The position numbers and the translations under genes are program-made. The notes beneath the pieces were generated by a model. The model saw only the letters and a program-made list of their open reading frames with translations. It made no database searches and had not been told where the DNA came from. A stretch of 64,000 bases of DNA from Anderseniella sp963759095 (GTDB lineage Bacteria; Pseudomonadota; Alphaproteobacteria; Rhizobiales; Aestuariivirgaceae), in NCBI GenBank assembly GCA_963759095.1, contig CAVWYF010000010.1, positions 124,001 to 188,000 on the forward strand, written 5' to 3'. Below, piece by piece: positions 1 to 8,681 of this stretch (positions are counted from its first letter, which is position 1; each line of letters opens with the position of its first letter).

Positions 1-679
1 AAATATTGGACGCGCCGCACGTGGTGTTGACGCCGAGCTCTTCACGCAAGCGGCGCACCAGGGCAAACACCTGAAGCCCCGCCGTGCCCATGGCACCTAC
101 CGGCATGACGAGCGGATCGACCACGATATCATGTGCCGGAATGCCGAAATCAGCGGCCCGCTCGACAATCTTCTTTGCTACGGCAAAGCGAACATCCGGG
201 TCTTCCGAAATGCCGCTATCATCATTGGAGATCGCCACTACGGGCACGTCATACTTCTTGACCAGCGGCAGGATGGATTCCAGGCGTTCTTCTTCGCCGG
301 TTACGGAATTCAGCAACGGGCGGCCCTGGCAGGTTTCGAGGCCAGCAGTCAAAGCAGCCGGAACACTGGAATCAATGCATAAGGGAACGTCGACAAGTCC
401 TTGAACAAGCTCAATCATTTTCCTCATTAGGGGCGGTTCGGTTTCGTTTGGGTTCGGATTTGAGTTGTAGACCACACCGGCATTCACATCGAGAACCGTG
501 GCACCACAGGCAACTTGTGCAAGTGCGTCTTTTTCTACGGTCGAGAAATCTCCTGCCTGTAGTTCCGCTGCCAGCTTTTTTCGCCCTGTCGGGTTGATGC
601 GTTCCCCGATCACGCAAAACGGCTGGTCAAAACCGATGATGACTTCCTTGGTGGCTGAGGCGATGAGGGTGCGGGTCAT
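1..679 (-). CDS. Pterin-dependent methyltransferase (methyl-THF:corrinoid type), 3' end outside window
   Basis: Reads from ATG at 677-679 leftward off the window edge, about 226 codons visible. The protein opens MTRTLIASATKE and has the pterin-binding TIM-barrel signature GERINPTGRKK followed by VLDVNAG and LCIDSS, as in dihydropteroate synthase-like methyltransferases that move a methyl group between tetrahydrofolate and a corrinoid protein. It is the last visible gene of a leftward block metF, Virulence_fact protein, this gene. In methylated-amine users such enzymes pass methyl groups from MttB-type enzymes to folate, and an MttB homologue lies 2.2 kb away. Substrate direction is inferred. 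The MetH pterin domain is the main alternative, but this reads as a stand-alone protein from its N-terminus. Confidence 0.8.
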   Translation of the reverse strand, partial: MTRTLIASATKEVIIGFDQPFCVIGERINPTGRKKLAAELQAGDFSTVEKDALAQVACGATVLDVNAGVVYNSNPNPNETEPPLMRKMIELVQGLVDVPLCIDSSVPAALTAGLETCQGRPLLNSVTGEEERLESILPLVKKYDVPVVAISNDDSGISEDPDVRFAVAKKIVERAADFGIPAHDIVVDPLVMPVGAMGTAGLQVFALVRRLREELGVNTTCGASNI

Positions 680-749
680 TTGCGAAGGCGTCCTTTTAGA
701 GCGCGGAACACGATTGGAGTAGAGCAGTTATTGGTCGGCAAAACCTGTG

Positions 750-1049
750 TCAGGCGGTACCGCCGGATGCAATAAGCGCCTTGATGCGGTTGTGATCATA
801 GTCGGCTTCAAGTTGTTCGGCAGCCTGAGTGACGGCAGCCAGGAGGTCGTCGCCACATTCAACCGGATCACCGCGGCGCCATTCGTCGAGATAATCGTCG
901 GAGTCTGCCGCTTTGGAGCGCATTGCTGCCATGTCGATGGCCTCCTGAAACCGGTCAGACAGCATTTTCTTTTCCGCCTTGTTGCGACCTGCTTTTGCGG
1001 TCACCTGTGAAGGGATATCACGCCAGTAAGTGATGATAATTTGGGCCAT
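750..1049 (-). CDS. Virulence_fact family small protein (PF13769-like)
   Basis: A 99-residue acidic protein opening MAQIIITYWRDIPSQV, with K- and E-rich helices and no signal peptide or membrane segment. The opening IITYWRDIP and the later DYLDEWRR match my memory of the small Virulence_fact family seen in Rhizobiales next to metF and pterin methyltransferases. The family name is historical and gives no biochemical role. It lies between metF upstream and the methyltransferase downstream on the same strand, so a part in one-carbon transfer is likelier than virulence. A 115-base gap after metF contains a hairpin with 8-base arms (1124-1131 and 1143-1150). Confidence 0.7.
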   Translation of the reverse strand: MAQIIITYWRDIPSQVTAKAGRNKAEKKMLSDRFQEAIDMAAMRSKAADSDDYLDEWRRGDPVECGDDLLAAVTQAAEQLEADYDHNRIKALIASGGTA

Positions 1050-1164
1050 GGAAGAGATCTGCTTTTCAGGTCAGGGCTTGATATTGGTTCAGGTATAGGC
1101 GCGGGTGCATCGCAACACTGCAGGTTTTGCGACCAGCACGCGCGCAAAACCGACTGCAACAGGT

Positions 1165-2073
1165 TCACATTGCATCGGCGATCTGGGCAGTCTGCGCAAT
1201 TCCGGCCAGCTTGCATGTCTGGTCAACCAGATCCGGGCGGTTCATGGAATAGATATGGACGTGATCCACACCCTGCGCGCCCAGTTGCATGATCTGCTGG
1301 GCCGCCAGTTCACACGCACGCGCCTTGTGCTGGGTAGAGTGGGGCGCCAGACCGTCAAATACGGCATGCAGATGATCTGGAATGCGCGCCTGGCATTTGC
1401 CGGCAAAACTCGCCACTTTGGCGAAATCGTGGATCAGCAGGATGCCGGGAACGATGGGCTGATAAATACCGGCCGCCCGGACTTGCTCCATGAAATGGAA
1501 ATAGTCCCTATTGTCGAAAAAGAACTGGGTGATGGCAGCTTTGGCTCCGGTTGCCAGCTTGGTTTTCAGGTTTGCAATGCAGGCATGGCCGGACCCGGAG
1601 GCTGGATGCACTTCCGGGTAGGCGGCGACATAGGTATCCAGGCCGCCGCGCTCGATCACCGCACCGGCCAGATCGGCGCCATTCTCATAGCCTTCAGGGT
1701 GCGGCTGATAAGGCCCGGTTATGCCGGGCATGTCACCGCGCAAGGCCAGTATGCCTTTTACGCCCTGCGCGGCGTATCTCTCAATGACGGCGTCGGTTTG
1801 CACTTTGGACTGGCCTGCGCATGTCAGATGTCCGACGACGTCAAGGCCGTCCACGCCCAGAAGCTGGCCAACAGTGCCGAAAGAGGCCTGATGGCTGGTC
1901 CCGCCTGCGCCATAGGTTACAGAGGTAAACAGCGGGTCGTATTTGCGCATGACGCGGGCCAATTCCGCCATGCCATCACTTTGCATGGTTGAGCGGGCCG
2001 GAAACACCTCAAACGACACGCGAGGGTTGCCGCCGGGTGCGAAATTGGCAGAAACAGGGGAGCTAATCGACAT
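1165..2073 (-). CDS. metF: Methylenetetrahydrofolate reductase
   Basis: A 302-residue TIM-barrel flavoprotein that reduces 5,10-methylene-THF to 5-methyl-THF in the cytosol. Recognisable blocks are VSFEVFPARS near residue 20 (carrying the Glu expected in the active site), FTSVTYGAGG, GHLTCAG, GILALRGDMP, and DNRDYFHFMEQVRAAG in the C-terminal half. Length agrees with bacterial MetF. The start is supported by GGAGA about 6 bases upstream. It heads a leftward block with the Virulence_fact protein and a pterin methyltransferase, so it either supplies methyl groups to methionine synthesis or works in reverse during methylamine oxidation. A perfect palindrome sits 11 bases upstream of the start codon. 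Confidence 0.93.
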   Translation of the reverse strand: MSISSPVSANFAPGGNPRVSFEVFPARSTMQSDGMAELARVMRKYDPLFTSVTYGAGGTSHQASFGTVGQLLGVDGLDVVGHLTCAGQSKVQTDAVIERYAAQGVKGILALRGDMPGITGPYQPHPEGYENGADLAGAVIERGGLDTYVAAYPEVHPASGSGHACIANLKTKLATGAKAAITQFFFDNRDYFHFMEQVRAAGIYQPIVPGILLIHDFAKVASFAGKCQARIPDHLHAVFDGLAPHSTQHKARACELAAQQIMQLGAQGVDHVHIYSMNRPDLVDQTCKLAGIAQTAQIADAM

Positions 2074-2084
2074 CCGCGTTCTCC

Positions 2085-2104
2085 ATATAAAGATATCTTT
2101 ATAT
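2085..2104. promoter_or_regulatory. Perfect 20-bp palindrome upstream of metF, SahR-like operator
   Basis: The 20 bases read identically on both strands (ATATAAAGAT and its complement). The site ends 11 bases before the metF ATG and abuts its ribosome-binding site. AT-rich palindromes of this form are the kind bound by ArsR-type SahR regulators of the S-adenosylhomocysteine/methionine regulon in Proteobacteria; that assignment is by memory of the motif, and no sahR gene is in the window. Confidence 0.6.
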
Positions 2105-2234
2105 ATTAAATTTGAATGCCGAGGTCAAGCACGTTCTGGTCTCGATCGTAACGGTTTCTGGTTGATGCAACCAAAAGCCTGATCGCTTCCATAATTTCAG
2201 GGCACCGTCACGAGTTCACTGAACCCATGTCGCT

Positions 2235-2645
2235 TTAGCGCATGACAAGGACCGGGCACTGGGCATGGCGCACCACGCGACCCGCTGTTGAACCGAGGAA
2301 GTAGTCGGCAACGCCGGGTTTGTGGGAGCCGATGATGATCAGGTCCACGCCATGCTCTGTTGCGGCTTCCAGAATTGCAGTACCTGCCGAACCGTGACGA
2401 AGATCCGCGCCGCCGGTGATGTTGTTGTCTTTTGCCAGTTTTTCCAGTTCAGCCTTGGCCCATTTGTGGGTCTTGTCCAGCAGTTCGCCCGAAATTTCGA
2501 CCGCAGCATAGGAAGGTATGTCGTGAACCACATGAGTAAGAACGATCTCGGTGGATTTGCCGCCGATTTCCTTCGCCAGTTTGATCATCTGTTCTCCCAA
2601 CTCGTTGTGCGAGAGGTCTACCGGTACAAGTATTTTCTTGAACAT
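2235..2645 (-). CDS. Universal stress protein, UspF/G-like
   Basis: A single-domain 136-residue Usp protein. It opens MFKKILVPVDLS with the Asp that contacts ATP in the family, and ends with IIIGSHKPG, YFLGSTAGRVVRHAQCPVLVMR, the glycine-rich nucleotide-binding loop of the UspF/G type. It is cytosolic and probably an ATP-binding stress responder; no partner is evident. The gene is monocistronic: 160 bases of non-coding sequence separate it from metF, and a divergent methyltransferase gene begins about 210 bases beyond its start. Confidence 0.9.
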   Translation of the reverse strand: MFKKILVPVDLSHNELGEQMIKLAKEIGGKSTEIVLTHVVHDIPSYAAVEISGELLDKTHKWAKAELEKLAKDNNITGGADLRHGSAGTAILEAATEHGVDLIIIGSHKPGVADYFLGSTAGRVVRHAQCPVLVMR

Positions 2646-2855
2646 TGCAAATGCCCTTCCTGTTTATGGCCAAAATGGCGAATACACAATTCTAGGGATG
2701 CCATGGTTGATCGACAAGGGGATTGATCCAGATCATTCGACACATGGTTGGTCGTGGTCGCTAATTGACCATTTCTGGACGCATCATCGGATGAAGCCTG
2801 CTGGTAATGGGCCTAACAACATGGTTAGCTTTACTCAACAGGTGGAAAATCCGTG

Positions 2856-4427
2856 ATGTCTACAGAAACTGACGCACCGTCTGATGCCACTCCTGCACGT
2901 CGAAGCCGCAGGGGTGGCGGCGGTGCTGAAGGCCGCCGCGCGGCGCGACTTGGCGGTGGCATTCAGGCATTCAGCTACATCAAGCGCCAAATTCCACTGT
3001 ACGAGGTTCTTGGCGAGGAAGGCCTGTCTCTGATCGAGGCCAACTGTGAGACGGTATTGCAGGAAATCGGCATCGATTTTCGCGATGATGCCGAGGCGCT
3101 GGAGATGTGGAAGGCGGCAGGCGCCGATGTTCAGGGCGAGCGGGTCCGGTTTCCTAAAGGTCTGGTGCGCTCACTGATCAAAACGGCACCATCACAGTTT
3201 ACCCAGCATGCGCGAAATCCAGCTCGCAATGTGGAAATTGGCGGCAAAAATACCGTGTTTGCGCCGGTGTACGGTCCGCCGTTCGTGCATGATCTGAACG
3301 GCGGTCGCCGCTACGCGACCATTGAGGATTTCCGGAACTTTGTGAAACTCGCATACACGGCACCGGCCATGCATCATTCCGGCGGCACGGTTTGTGAGCC
3401 GGTGGATATTCCGGTCGCCAAGCGCCATCTCGATATGGTGTACAGCCATATTCGCTATTCCGACAAACCGTTTATGGGCTCGGTAACAGCGCCGGAGCGC
3501 GCCGAGGATAGTGTTGCCATGGCCAAAATGGTTTTTGGCGATGATTTCGTCGACAACAATTGCGTGCTGATAAACCTGATCAACGCCAACTCACCGATGG
3601 TGTTTGACGACACCATGGTGGGGGCGCTGAAAGTATATGCGCGTGCCGGTCAGGCTTGCGTTGTATCACCGTTCATTCTGGCAGGAGCGATGTCGCCGGT
3701 TACGGTAATTGGCACTCTAACCCAGGTTCTGGCTGAAGCGTCGGTGGGAATAGCGTTTTCGCAACTGTGCCGCCCGGGCGCACCGGTTGTTTTCGGTACG
3801 TTTGCATCATCAATGTCCATGCAGTCGGGCGCGCCGACATTCGGAACACCTGAGCCCGCGCATGTGCTGTTCGGTGCCGCCCAGCTGGCGCGTCGACTGG
3901 GCGTACCGTTCCGTTCCGGCGGCTCATTGTGCGCGTCGAAACTGCCTGATGCCCAGGCTGCTCATGAAAGCTCCAACACCGTGTTCCCCGGCGTCCTGGC
4001 TGGCGTCAATTTCATGCTTCACGCGGCCGGCTGGCTAGAGGGCGGGCTGGTTTCCAGCTATGAGAAATTCATCATCGATTGTGATCAGTTGTCGATGATG
4101 CAGCGCTTTGCCGGTGGTGTTGATCTGAGCGAAAACGGACAGGCCATGGACGCCATCGCGGAAGTGGGCCCCGGCAGCCACTATCTCGGTTGTGCCCACA
4201 CCCAGCGCAACTTTGAAGACGCATTCTGGCGGTCCGGTGTTGCAGACAACAATTCGTTCGAGCAATGGCTGGCCGACGGCTCGATGGATGCTGCCCAGCG
4301 CGCAAATGCGATCTGGACCAAACAACTCAATAACTATGTCGCACCTGATCTTGATCAGGCGATTGACGAGCAACTCGTGGCGTTTATGGAACAGCGCAAG
4401 GCGGTCCTGCCTGACAGCGTTTCGTGA
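2856..4427 (+). CDS. Trimethylamine methyltransferase (MttB) family protein, non-pyrrolysine
   Basis: A 523-residue COG5598 protein. After a basic, low-complexity N-terminus (ARRSRRGGGG) the MttB core begins near residue 50 (YEVLGEEGLSLIE) and includes FAPVYGPPFVHD, MQSGAPTFGTPEP and FRSGGSLCASKLPDAQAAHES. There is no in-frame amber codon, so unlike archaeal MttB it lacks pyrrolysine; such homologues methylate a corrinoid protein from quaternary amines, glycine betaine in the best-known case (MtgB). The substrate here is unknown and no corrinoid protein is in view. ATG 2856 is preferred; GTG 2853 directly precedes it, with AGGTGG at 2840-2845. It reads opposite to the metF block. Confidence 0.85.
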   Translation: MSTETDAPSDATPARRSRRGGGGAEGRRAARLGGGIQAFSYIKRQIPLYEVLGEEGLSLIEANCETVLQEIGIDFRDDAEALEMWKAAGADVQGERVRFPKGLVRSLIKTAPSQFTQHARNPARNVEIGGKNTVFAPVYGPPFVHDLNGGRRYATIEDFRNFVKLAYTAPAMHHSGGTVCEPVDIPVAKRHLDMVYSHIRYSDKPFMGSVTAPERAEDSVAMAKMVFGDDFVDNNCVLINLINANSPMVFDDTMVGALKVYARAGQACVVSPFILAGAMSPVTVIGTLTQVLAEASVGIAFSQLCRPGAPVVFGTFASSMSMQSGAPTFGTPEPAHVLFGAAQLARRLGVPFRSGGSLCASKLPDAQAAHESSNTVFPGVLAGVNFMLHAAGWLEGGLVSSYEKFIIDCDQLSMMQRFAGGVDLSENGQAMDAIAEVGPGSHYLGCAHTQRNFEDAFWRSGVADNNSFEQWLADGSMDAAQRANAIWTKQLNNYVAPDLDQAIDEQLVAFMEQRKAVLPDSVS

Positions 4428-4505
4428 CGGCTATACTCCGCAGGTTGCTGATCGACCCCACACGAGACATGTAAAGTGCCCAATGTGTCTTTATTCGACA
4501 TGCAA

Positions 4506-4583
4506 GTGTCGCATACGGGTGGTGCGACACGTTGTACCGACCTGCCATGATTTGTGTAGGAAACATCTGCCGTAGCACGGCAG
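4506..4583. other. Two hairpins in the 278-base gap before the DppA-like gene
   Basis: The gap 4428-4705 holds two perfect inverted repeats: GTGTCGCA at 4506-4513 with TGCGACAC at 4523-4530, and CTGCCGT at 4567-4573 with ACGGCAG at 4577-4583. Neither is followed by a T run, so they are not clear terminators; leader structures or operator sites are possible. I see no further gene in the gap. Confidence 0.5.
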
Positions 4584-4705
4584 GAAATTCCGGTTTGCGG
4601 TCTTGCGTCCGGAGGTCCGGGTGATAGGCTGTCGTATAGTGCGATGACATGCTGTTGTGGCGGCGTGCATTTGCGTTGTGTAACCTCGGGAGGAGTAGCC
4701 TTACA

Positions 4706-6373
4706 ATGTCTGACAGAGAAAACATCTGGATTCCAAAGCTCAAACAACAGCTTGCTGACAAGCTTATCGACCGCCGCGAATTTATCCGTTATTCGACACT
4801 GCTCGGCATGTCTGCCGGTGCAGCCTATATGTGGGCCGGCAAAATTACCGGTCAGCCGATTGCATCGCCTGCGCGCGCTGCTGATATGCCAAAGGGCGGC
4901 ACGTTGAAGGTCGGCATGCGGGTGCCGAAGATCAACAGCCCGCACACGTTCTCATGGATTTATGACTCCAATATCACCCGCCAGATGGTGCGTTACATCA
5001 CCCGCACCGGCGTTGACAATGTAACTCGCCCGGATCTGGCCTCATGGACTGCCTCCGACGATCTGAAAACCTGGACCTTCACCGTCAGTGACGACATTGA
5101 ATGGTTCAAGGGCGGTAAGATGACGGCTGAGCAACTCGCCTGGAACATCAAGCATTGCCTTGATCCGGCAACCGGTTCGTCTGTCGTGGGTCTGATGAAG
5201 GGCTATATGCTCAATGAGATCGACTCCGGCAAGAAGGATGATAAGGGCGAAGCGGTGATGACCACCGAACTGTGGGATGCCAACGCTGTTGAAGTCAAAG
5301 ACGACAAAACACTGGTATTGAACCTCAAGGAAGCGCAAGTCGCGGTACCGGAGCATTTGTTCCACTATCCGCTGGCTATCCTTGATCCCGCAGAAGACGG
5401 CAAGTTCGGCATCGGCTCCAATGGCCATGGCGACTTTGAACTTGTGGAATTCGAAGTGGGCCGTAAGGCAGTCCTAAAGAAACGCCCGAATTCAAAAGCC
5501 CATTTGGACATGGTGGAATTCGTTGACCTCGGTGACAATACGGCAGCGTCTGCAGCCGCGGTTCAATCCAAACAGGTGCACGGCGTCTATGAAGGCAATG
5601 TCGAGCAGTTTGACCTGTTCAAGGCCATGGATCACATCGACATGTATGATACGACAACGGCTTCTACGGCTGTCGTGCGCATGCAAATCGACAAAAAGCC
5701 ATTTGACGATCCAAAAGTCCGCAAGGCCATGCGCCTGGCATGTGATGTGGCCAAGACCACTGAAATCGCTGTTGGTGACCTTGGCACAACTGCTGAACAC
5801 CACCATGTTTGCCCGATCCATCCGGACTATAAAAAGCTGCCGGAAATGGCCCGTGATGTGGAAGCTGCCAAGAAACTGCTCGCAGAAGCAGGGCATCCTG
5901 ACGGCATAGATGCGGAAATCGCGCTCAAACCTGATCCTGCCTGGGAACTGGCCGTGGTTGAAGCCTGTGTTGAGCAGTGGAAGGAAGCCGGCATCCGCGT
6001 GAAGATGAATGTGCTGCCGTCGGCCAAATTCTGGGATGTCTGGGACAAGGTACCGTTCGGCTTTACCTCATGGGCGCACAGGCCGCTTGGATTTATGGTG
6101 CTGGGCCTTGCCTATCGTACAGGCGTGCCGTGGAATGAAACCCATTATTCCAATGCGGAGTTTGACAGCGTCCTGACCCAGGCAGAAGGTACGCTTGATC
6201 TTGCCGCGCGAACCGAATTGCTTGGCAAGCTTGAAACCATCATGCAGGAAGACGGACCGATTGTTCAGCCATTGTGGCGCAAGCTGTTCATTCCGATGGA
6301 CAAACGGGTGAAGGGTTTTGCGATTCACCCGACCCGTTACTTCTTCTGCGAAGAGTACGCCGTCGAAGCCTGA
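4706..6373 (+). CDS. ABC transporter substrate-binding protein, DppA/OppA family, Tat-exported
   Basis: A 555-residue SBP_bac_5 protein. The N-terminus carries a twin-arginine motif (DRREFIRYSTLLG) followed by a short hydrophobic stretch and an AxA-like site (ARAA), so export of a folded protein by Tat is likely. The core has GGTLKVGMRVPK, FTVSDDIEWFKGGKMTAEQ and the C-terminal repeat typical of peptide/oligopeptide binding proteins. ATG 4706 was chosen because GGGAGGAG lies at 4688-4695; an in-frame ATG at 4649 lacks such a site. No permease or ATPase gene follows; a terminator and a methyltransferase gene do. The ligand is unknown. Confidence 0.85.
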   Translation: MSDRENIWIPKLKQQLADKLIDRREFIRYSTLLGMSAGAAYMWAGKITGQPIASPARAADMPKGGTLKVGMRVPKINSPHTFSWIYDSNITRQMVRYITRTGVDNVTRPDLASWTASDDLKTWTFTVSDDIEWFKGGKMTAEQLAWNIKHCLDPATGSSVVGLMKGYMLNEIDSGKKDDKGEAVMTTELWDANAVEVKDDKTLVLNLKEAQVAVPEHLFHYPLAILDPAEDGKFGIGSNGHGDFELVEFEVGRKAVLKKRPNSKAHLDMVEFVDLGDNTAASAAAVQSKQVHGVYEGNVEQFDLFKAMDHIDMYDTTTASTAVVRMQIDKKPFDDPKVRKAMRLACDVAKTTEIAVGDLGTTAEHHHVCPIHPDYKKLPEMARDVEAAKKLLAEAGHPDGIDAEIALKPDPAWELAVVEACVEQWKEAGIRVKMNVLPSAKFWDVWDKVPFGFTSWAHRPLGFMVLGLAYRTGVPWNETHYSNAEFDSVLTQAEGTLDLAARTELLGKLETIMQEDGPIVQPLWRKLFIPMDKRVKGFAIHPTRYFFCEEYAVEA

Positions 6374-6400
6374 TTGTTTCGATTGCATCACTGAACAACA

Positions 6401-6436
6401 GCGTCCTTCCGATTTATCGGGAGGGCGTTTTTTTTA
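6401..6436 (+). terminator. Rho-independent terminator after the DppA-like gene
   Basis: The stem GCGTCCTTCCG (6401-6411) pairs with CGGGAGGGCGT, with G-U pairs, and is followed by a run of T residues to 6435. It isolates the binding-protein gene from the downstream methyltransferase operon. Confidence 0.8.
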
Positions 6437-6522
6437 ACTGTGACCTGCACCGCAAGCTTGCTCTGGGATCAGTTACGTCTAGTCTGCTGTTGCGACATGA
6501 ATAGAAAAACAGGGAGTCGAAC

Positions 6523-7635
6523 ATGAACAAGGCACCGGGCACCGCCGGTTTCATGGCCATGAAAGGCGATGGCTACTACTCGAAGGCCACCATCGGCGCC
6601 AAGCATGTCATGGACAAGGCGGCCAATCTGGTTCTGGAAGCTGTTGCGCGCATGGATCCCGCCGACGATGGCAGCATCTTTCGCGCCACCGACATGGGAG
6701 CCGCGGACGGAGGCACATCTGTTGATCTCTGGCGGCGTGTTTTTGCCGATGTGCGCGCCCGTGTACCATCCCGTCCCATTGAGATGATCTACACCGATCT
6801 GCCGCGCAATGACTTTGCCCAGGTCTTCCGCATGATCCACGGGCAAACCGACACAAAGAGCTATTACCCGGAAATCGATGATCTGTACGTGTTTGCCTCC
6901 GGCACCTCGTTCCATCAGAACATTTTTCCGGCACAGACGCTGGATCTTGGGTTTTCGGCAACGGCGTCTCACTACATTTCCTCAACGCCCTGCAACATTA
7001 CCGACCATGTGCATATGGTCGGGGCGAGCGGTGCCGAGCGCGACGCGTTTACCAGACAAGGTGCAACCGACTGGGAAACCATGCTGTTGCAACGTACCCG
7101 TGAGTTAAAGCCAGGCGGCCGGCTGTGCCTGTTCAATTTCGGCATTGATGAGGAAGGCCGCTATCTTGGCGATACCGGCGGTGTCAGCATGTTCGACACG
7201 TTCAACAGGTTCTGGAGCGAACTGGCTGATGACGGTGTGATATCGCGGGATGAGTATCTGAATACCAACTTCCCGCAGCATTATCGCACGGTTGAAGAGT
7301 TCACCGCCCCGCTGAATGACAAGAACAGCCCTGTCTACAAGGCCGGGTTGAGACTGGAACATGTCGAGACCCGTGTGGTTCGCTGCCCGTTTGAGCAGGA
7401 TTTTACCGAGAACCACAAGGATGCAACCCGGTTTGCAATGGAATATCTTCCAACGCTCAGATCATGGTCGGAAGCCACGTTCCTGGGCGGGCTTGATGCA
7501 GGCCGTGACGAAGCCGAACGAGAAGCCATCATGGATGAATTTTACGGACGCTATCAGGCAAGTGTTGCTGCTGCGCCTGAAGGCCATGCAATGGACTATG
7601 TGCACGCCTACCTGATTTGCCGCAAGGATGTTTAA
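6523..7635 (+). CDS. SABATH-family (Methyltransf_7) SAM-dependent carboxyl methyltransferase
   Basis: A 370-residue cytosolic protein with the order of motifs seen in the plant-type SABATH family: GDGYYSK near the N-terminus, the SAM-binding ATDMGAADGGTS near residue 65, YTDLPRNDFAQVF near residue 90, and the block SGTSFHQNIFPAQTLDLGFSA before HYISS. SABATH enzymes methylate the carboxyl (or a ring N) of small acids; bacterial members are few and mostly uncharacterised. AGGGAG at 6511-6516 supports the ATG. Only 3 bases separate it from the next gene, so it is co-transcribed with an Ldh_2 dehydrogenase and an FAD oxidoreductase. The acid it methylates is unknown. Confidence 0.8.
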   Translation: MNKAPGTAGFMAMKGDGYYSKATIGAKHVMDKAANLVLEAVARMDPADDGSIFRATDMGAADGGTSVDLWRRVFADVRARVPSRPIEMIYTDLPRNDFAQVFRMIHGQTDTKSYYPEIDDLYVFASGTSFHQNIFPAQTLDLGFSATASHYISSTPCNITDHVHMVGASGAERDAFTRQGATDWETMLLQRTRELKPGGRLCLFNFGIDEEGRYLGDTGGVSMFDTFNRFWSELADDGVISRDEYLNTNFPQHYRTVEEFTAPLNDKNSPVYKAGLRLEHVETRVVRCPFEQDFTENHKDATRFAMEYLPTLRSWSEATFLGGLDAGRDEAEREAIMDEFYGRYQASVAAAPEGHAMDYVHAYLICRKDV

Positions 7636-7638
7636 AAA

Positions 7639-8649
7639 GTGAAAAAGCCCACGACTACACTGGAAATTGAAAAAGCCCGCAAACTTGCACTTCGGGCACT
7701 GACCAAATCAGGTGCCGCGCGCGCCAATGTTCGTTATCTTGCCGATGCGGTTATTGATAGCGAGCTTGTCGGCATGCCGAGCCACGGGTTTTTCTGGTTG
7801 CCGGTTTACTGTTCGCATCTCAGATGCGGCAAGGTTGACGGCGTGATCAAACCCGTTATTACCCGGCTGTCCCCGGTGGCCTATCGTGCTGATGCCGGGT
7901 CCGGGTTTGCCCATCCGGCAATTGAAAAAGGGTTTACCAAAATCGTTTCGGCAGCGAAAAAGTACGGCATTGCCGGGCTTTCCATTACCAATTCCTATAA
8001 TTGCGGCAGGCTGGGCGGACATACTGAACGCCTGGCGCGCGAAGGCCTTCTGGCAATGGGGTTCACCAACGCGCCGGCCTCTATAGCGCCGCCGGGCGGC
8101 ATCAAGGCGGTTATCGGCACCAACCCGGTTTCCATGGCAGCGCCTGACGGCAAGGGCGGGGTCGGCTACGTCATAGATCAGTCATCTTCAGTGGTGGCAA
8201 AGTCGGAGGTAATGCGTCATGCCGCACGCGGCGATGAAATTCCGCTGGGCTGGGCGCTCGATGCCGACGGCAACCCGACAACGGATCCTGGACAAGCCGT
8301 CACCATGGCTCCATCGGGCGGCTATAAGGGGTTCGGGCAGGGGCTGATGGTGGAAACCATGTCATCTTTGATGAGCGGCGCGCAACTGGGCAGCGCCATG
8401 TCGCCATTTGCAACCGATGCCGGCGGGCCGTGCAATTCAGGACAGTTCTTTCTGGCAATAGACCCTGAAGGGTTTTCGGCAGGGCTGTTTGCGGATCGCT
8501 TCGCGGACCTTTCCGGTTCGATCCTGGCCCAGGAGGGGACCCGCATGCCGGGTCTGAGCCGCCTGGCAACGCGGGAGGAAAGCCTTGCTCGCGGGACCAT
8601 TGAGGTGGATCGTGATCTGTTGAAGCGTGTGCGTGACTGTACACGCTGA
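7639..8649 (+). CDS. Malate/L-lactate dehydrogenase (Ldh_2) family oxidoreductase
   Basis: A 336-residue NAD(P)-dependent oxidoreductase of the Ldh_2/YlbC fold. It has the catalytic-His motif MPSHGFFWLP near residue 50, the conserved NSYNCGRLGGHTERLA and the GTNPVSMAAP block. Characterised relatives oxidise 2-hydroxy acids (malate, sulfolactate, ureidoglycolate) or reduce cyclic imino acids. Translation starts at GTG 7639, 3 bases after the preceding gene. With the 2-hydroxyacid-oxidase-like gene downstream it suggests a small pathway acting on a 2-hydroxy or 2-oxo acid, but the substrate cannot be read from the sequence. Confidence 0.88.
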   Translation: MKKPTTTLEIEKARKLALRALTKSGAARANVRYLADAVIDSELVGMPSHGFFWLPVYCSHLRCGKVDGVIKPVITRLSPVAYRADAGSGFAHPAIEKGFTKIVSAAKKYGIAGLSITNSYNCGRLGGHTERLAREGLLAMGFTNAPASIAPPGGIKAVIGTNPVSMAAPDGKGGVGYVIDQSSSVVAKSEVMRHAARGDEIPLGWALDADGNPTTDPGQAVTMAPSGGYKGFGQGLMVETMSSLMSGAQLGSAMSPFATDAGGPCNSGQFFLAIDPEGFSAGLFADRFADLSGSILAQEGTRMPGLSRLATREESLARGTIEVDRDLLKRVRDCTR

Positions 8650-8681
8650 TTGTTTCCTGACCCTTACAACGCGATGGTCTG

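Noticed and set aside
1105..1992. A 295-codon plus-strand frame over metF
   Set aside because: Shadow of the real metF reading on the minus strand, which has full family motifs.
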